From Deltaproteobacteria bacterium (GTDB taxonomy: Bacteria; Myxococcota_A; UBA9160; UBA4427), in assembly GCA_011051925.1 (NCBI GenBank), contig DRKE01000025.1, positions 1 to 13,303 of the forward strand: a DNA stretch of 13,303 bases, in the 5' to 3' direction. Each line of letters starts with the position of its first letter. Position 1 is the stretch's first letter. Of the stretch, positions 12,223 through 13,303 are shown piece after piece. The notes under the pieces are model-generated. The model ran no database searches. It had not been told where the DNA came from and was given only the letters and a program-made list of their open reading frames with translations. The translations under genes were made by a program, and so were the position numbers.

Positions 12223-13303
12223 GTGGCCGTCGCGAACACGAATGCCGCCTACCGCGGGGCGGGAGAGGACGCGGCTCCATCTCCGCGTGTGCTCATCATC
12301 GATGACGCCGAGGGGATGAGGGCGTATCTGACGGCACTCTTCGAAAGCCGGGGATTCGAGGTCGACACCTGCGACGATGGCAGTCGGGCCGTCACGCTCC
12401 TCGAGAGCGGCGCCGACCCCGACGTCGTCCTGCTCGACGTGATGATGCCGGGACAGGATGGGCTCACGACCCTCGCGAGGATCCGGGAGGCCTGGCCCGA
12501 ACTTCCCGTCCTGATGGTTTCAGTCGTCGGAAAGGCCACCACCATCGTCGAGGCGATGCGGCTCGGTGCCGAGGACTACCTGACCAAGCCCTTCGAGGAA
12601 TCCGAGCTCGACGACGCCCTCGACCGCTTGGGTCTGCACAGCGCTCGAACCCGATCGTCCGGGCACGTCCGGAGCGCATCGGCAGGACCCGGGCAGACGG
12701 TCTGGGTCAGCGCTGCGATGCGCGAGATCCGGTCGGTGATCGAGCAGATCGGTGACACGGACGTCACCGTCCTCATCCAGGGCGAGAGCGGGGTCGGAAA
12801 GGAGGTGGTCGCTCGCGAGGTCCACGCCGTTTCGTCCCGCGCGAACAAGCCTTTCGTCAAGGTGAATTGTGCGGCCCTGCCGACGGAGCTGCTCGAGAGC
12901 GAACTCTTCGGCTACGAGAAGGGGGCCTTCACGGGTGCGAACGGGCGGAAGCAGGGGAAATTCGAACAGGCCGACGGTGGGACGATCTTTCTGGACGAGA
13001 TCGGCGAGATGTCTCCTTCCTTGCAGGCGAAGCTCCTCCAGGTCCTTCAGGACGCCGAGTTCACGCGCCTCGGCGGAAACCGCGAGGTCCACGTCGACGT
13101 CCGCGTCGTCTGTGCCACGAATCGATCCCTGGTCGAGATGGTCTCCGAGGGCACCTTCCGCGAAGACCTCTTCTTCCGCTTGAACGTGGTGGCGATCGAG
13201 ATTCCGCCCCTGCGCGAGCGGCGTGAAGAGGTTCCGGTCCTGGTCGAGAACTTCATCATGCGCTACGCCGCGCTCTACGGTCGGCAGCCCCGCGGTCTTT
13301 CGC
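12223..13303 (+). CDS. NtrC-type sigma-54-dependent response regulator (3' end outside window)
   Basis: 360 residues are visible and the gene runs off the window. The receiver domain starts at about residue 22 (RVLIIDDAEGMRAYL), with acidic pocket D27/D28, phosphoacceptor D72 (VVLLDVMMPG), S100 and K122 (YLTKPF). The AAA+ domain has Walker A GESGVGKE (187-194), the sigma-54 contact GAFTGA (234-239, in ESELFGYEKGAFTGA), Walker B GGTIFLDEIGE (252-262), CATNRSL (297-303) and arginine fingers in FREDLFFRLNVV (R313, R319). It should hydrolyse ATP to open sigma-54 promoters. A DNA-binding HTH domain is expected beyond the window. GTG at 12223 is the first start after the kinase stop, in the same frame. 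No strong Shine-Dalgarno is visible, so translational coupling to the kinase is likely. A ~20-residue lead-in precedes the receiver. No -24/-12 promoter was recognised in the window. Confidence 0.94.
   Translation, partial: MAVANTNAAYRGAGEDAAPSPRVLIIDDAEGMRAYLTALFESRGFEVDTCDDGSRAVTLLESGADPDVVLLDVMMPGQDGLTTLARIREAWPELPVLMVSVVGKATTIVEAMRLGAEDYLTKPFEESELDDALDRLGLHSARTRSSGHVRSASAGPGQTVWVSAAMREIRSVIEQIGDTDVTVLIQGESGVGKEVVAREVHAVSSRANKPFVKVNCAALPTELLESELFGYEKGAFTGANGRKQGKFEQADGGTIFLDEIGEMSPSLQAKLLQVLQDAEFTRLGGNREVHVDVRVVCATNRSLVEMVSEGTFREDLFFRLNVVAIEIPPLRERREEVPVLVENFIMRYAALYGRQPRGLS

Overview
The window looks like chromosomal DNA of a high-G+C (roughly two-thirds G+C by eye), Gram-negative-type bacterium. 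The supports are NAD-dependent DNA ligase, a sigma-54-type response regulator, the order rpsP-khpA-rimM-trmD-rplS, a DUF1015 protein next to a DciA-like protein, and many GTG starts and 4-base gene overlaps. Myxobacterial or other former deltaproteobacterial lineages, or an FCB-type candidate phylum, would all fit. The sequence alone does not decide between them. No mobile elements, CRISPR arrays, tRNAs or rRNAs were seen.

Layout. (1) Positions 1-3104, plus strand: the 3' end of purD, then a TsaC/Sua5-family protein, a DUF1015 protein and a DciA-like (DUF721) protein, joined by ATGA/GTGA overlaps. A 69-residue four-cysteine zinc-ribbon protein follows. (2) Positions 3105-3403 hold no credible plus-strand gene. 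They carry a candidate promoter, short tandem repeats and possible alternative stems that would form a roughly 270-nt rpsP leader. (3) Positions 3404-5965, plus strand: the translation/ribosome-maturation operon rpsP-khpA-rimM-trmD-rplS. Its L19 has an unusual charged tail of about 110 residues. (4) Positions 6057-6440, minus strand: yraN, divergent from rsmI with only 19 bp between start codons. (5) Positions 6460-8996, plus strand: rsmI overlapping a heparinase II/III-family protein. (6) Positions 8952-11063, minus strand: ligA, whose 3' end overlaps the heparinase gene by 45 bp. (7) Positions 11064-11361: divergent intergenic region with two clean inverted repeats. (8) Positions 11362-13303, plus strand: a soluble histidine kinase and an NtrC-type sigma-54 activator that runs off the window, in the same reading frame and separated by one sense codon after the kinase stop.

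How the genes fit together: most of the window is housekeeping, covering purine synthesis, tRNA t6A37 and m1G37 modification, ribosomal proteins S16 and L19, 16S maturation (RimM, RsmI), replication (DciA-like loader, LigA) and DNA processing (YraN). The less ordinary parts are the DUF1015 protein, the orphan zinc ribbon, the repeat-bearing rpsP leader, the L19 tail, the isolated heparinase-like gene and the tightly coupled two-component pair. I did not find a convincing wholly new system. The rpsP leader and the L19 tail are the best candidates for undescribed biology.
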